Shown here: one piece after another, positions 63,303-64,000 of the stretch | How positions within the stretch are numbered: the first letter of the stretch is position 1 | Layout of the letters: each line of letters starts with the position of its first letter | Assembly (NCBI RefSeq): GCF_022811685.1 | Contig: NZ_CP094532.1 | Coordinates: 1,203,501-1,267,500 of the forward strand | Length of the DNA: 64,000 nucleotides | Direction of reading: 5' to 3' | Origin: Chryseobacterium suipulveris | Lineage (GTDB): Bacteria; Bacteroidota; Bacteroidia; Flavobacteriales; Weeksellaceae | The notes under the pieces: model-generated | Seen by the model: the letters and a program-made list of their open reading frames with translations, nothing else | Told to the model about the DNA's origin: nothing | Database searches by the model: none | Made by a program: the position numbers and the translations under genes

Positions 63303-63489
63303 CAACGGAAAAAGTATTGGCGAAGAACGGACAACCTTGTAAACAATTTCAAAGGAAAACCGAACCTTAGCAAAAATTTTTTCCGCTGACTAAATTACTA
63401 AAAAAAAGAAAGCGGAAAAATTTTTGCGGATACTGCTAAATCAATTCTCAAAGACAGTATTCACCCCGTTTTTCGCCAATACAATGTTA
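63303..63489. repeat. Cassette hairpin of array 3, 187 nt
   Basis: CAACGGAAAAAGTATTGGCG pairs with TTTTCGCCAATACAATGTTA. The apical stem is GCAAAAATTTTTTCCGCT against AGCGGAAAAATTTTTGCG. It separates the helicase cassette from the next one, which starts GTTAGCCGTAG. Confidence 0.88.
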
Positions 63490-63499
63490 GCCGTAGTTT

Positions 63500-64000
63500 T
63501 TATTCCACATTAATTTTTAAAAATCTAATTTCACCAACTCCTGTTTGATTTGTTGATCGATCACCAACAATTATAAATTGATTATCATTAATTTCAAATG
63601 CACGGTTTGCAATAAATGTATCTGTATTTTGCCCAATTCCGTCGCTCCATTCCCAAATAAAATTCCCATTTTCATCAAATTTTGTTAAAGTAATTATATT
63701 ATAAACCGGAAAAGTAGGAGCATACATTTCATTCATCAGCGAGTATAGATTGTTTTGATTATTAGAGAAAAAATCTAAGCCATGATATATAAAATATTGT
63801 TTTGCAGGTAATTTATTTTGCCAAACAATATTGCCATCAAAATCTGTTTTTAAAATCCAATGTTGTTTATCAGAATAACCACTATTGCCACCATAAAATC
63901 CATCAATGTAAAAGTGATTGTCTTTAATAAAATAATTATCGAAACCATCATCTCCACCATAATCACCATAATATTTTGACCAAAGCACATTTGATGTTGA
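63500..64000 (-). CDS. Beta-propeller-like repeat protein, 5' end outside window
   Basis: The frame is open from 63500 to the window edge (167 codons) and continues beyond it, so a start within the window is not needed. The visible C-terminal part has repeated blades of the kind WILKTDFDGNIVWQNKLP and TLTKFDENGNFIWEWSDGIG, as in the delta-60/PQQ-like repeats of secreted Bacteroidota proteins, and ends FLKINVE. No sorting signal is seen at the C-terminus. It is the gene of the cassette that begins at 63486. Confidence 0.65.
   Translation of the reverse strand, partial: STSNVLWSKYYGDYGGDDGFDNYFIKDNHFYIDGFYGGNSGYSDKQHWILKTDFDGNIVWQNKLPAKQYFIYHGLDFFSNNQNNLYSLMNEMYAPTFPVYNIITLTKFDENGNFIWEWSDGIGQNTDTFIANRAFEINDNQFIIVGDRSTNQTGVGEIRFLKINVE

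Noticed and set aside
1..64000. tRNA or rRNA gene as island insertion target
   Set aside because: No cloverleaf-like or rRNA-like sequence was noticed near either integrase; a dedicated search would be needed to exclude it fully.

Overview
The window looks like a stack of mobile genomic islands from a member of the Bacteroidota, probably a flavobacterium of the Weeksellaceae type (Chryseobacterium, Elizabethkingia and relatives). The evidence is the AT-rich DNA, promoter boxes of the form TAnnTTTG, and families typical of that phylum: SAM-5-type tyrosine recombinases, DUF3667, DUF6943, DUF5675, an RteC-like protein and a VirE-N/VapE primase-helicase. No rRNA or tRNA gene was seen and almost everything is accessory. 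The genus is an inference.

The layout repeats. Cassette array 1 (1-2207) is followed by integrase 1 (2444-3661), then cargo A: three ~204-bp inverted-iteron units, a YhcG-type nuclease, a multi-HTH protein, an AraC-led permease/MscS/KamA/MscS/DUF389 cluster, a fourth iteron unit and a type I restriction system with an Abi gene inside it. Cargo A ends in a conserved right-end module (23.55-27.3 kb): a structured non-coding stretch, DUF6943, two small membrane proteins, DUF5675 and a 267-aa protein; an SNase-like nuclease follows. Cassette array 2 (28.05-34.38 kb) comes next, then integrase 2 (34615-35832). Cargo B holds an NtrC-type regulator, a complete kdp potassium-transport cluster with a split KdpD sensor, an RteC-like protein, an HTH protein, a VapE primase, two more iteron units, three small genes and a subtilase/AAA pair. 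A second copy of the right-end module (55.6-59.6 kb) follows, and then cassette array 3 (59.94 kb to the window end).

The most unusual feature is the cassette arrays. Single genes, gene pairs, or no gene at all are separated by long imperfect hairpins of constant size (nine of the ten complete or nearly complete copies are 184-193 nt). Each hairpin starts with (T/C)AAC and ends with GTTR. The first 9-15 bases of each cassette are the reverse complement of its last bases, and this pair differs from cassette to cassette. This is the logic of integron attC cassettes, but the sites are longer, their end boxes do not fit GTTRRRY, no IntI is present, and most genes read on the minus strand. Arrays 1 and 2 each abut a divergent 405-aa tyrosine recombinase. 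A GTTGTAC direct-repeat site lies between array and integrase, and a related site lies at the far (module) end of arrays 2 and 3.

Two further patterns are not explained by known genes. Six ~204-bp non-coding units have terminal inverted arms that co-vary (both arms change together), and the 267-aa/DUF5675/DUF6943 module occurs twice with conserved order and terminators. Several genes carry single-base frameshifts (an MscS-like channel, a cassette membrane protein, a helicase-HNH protein); these could be decay or sequencing errors.
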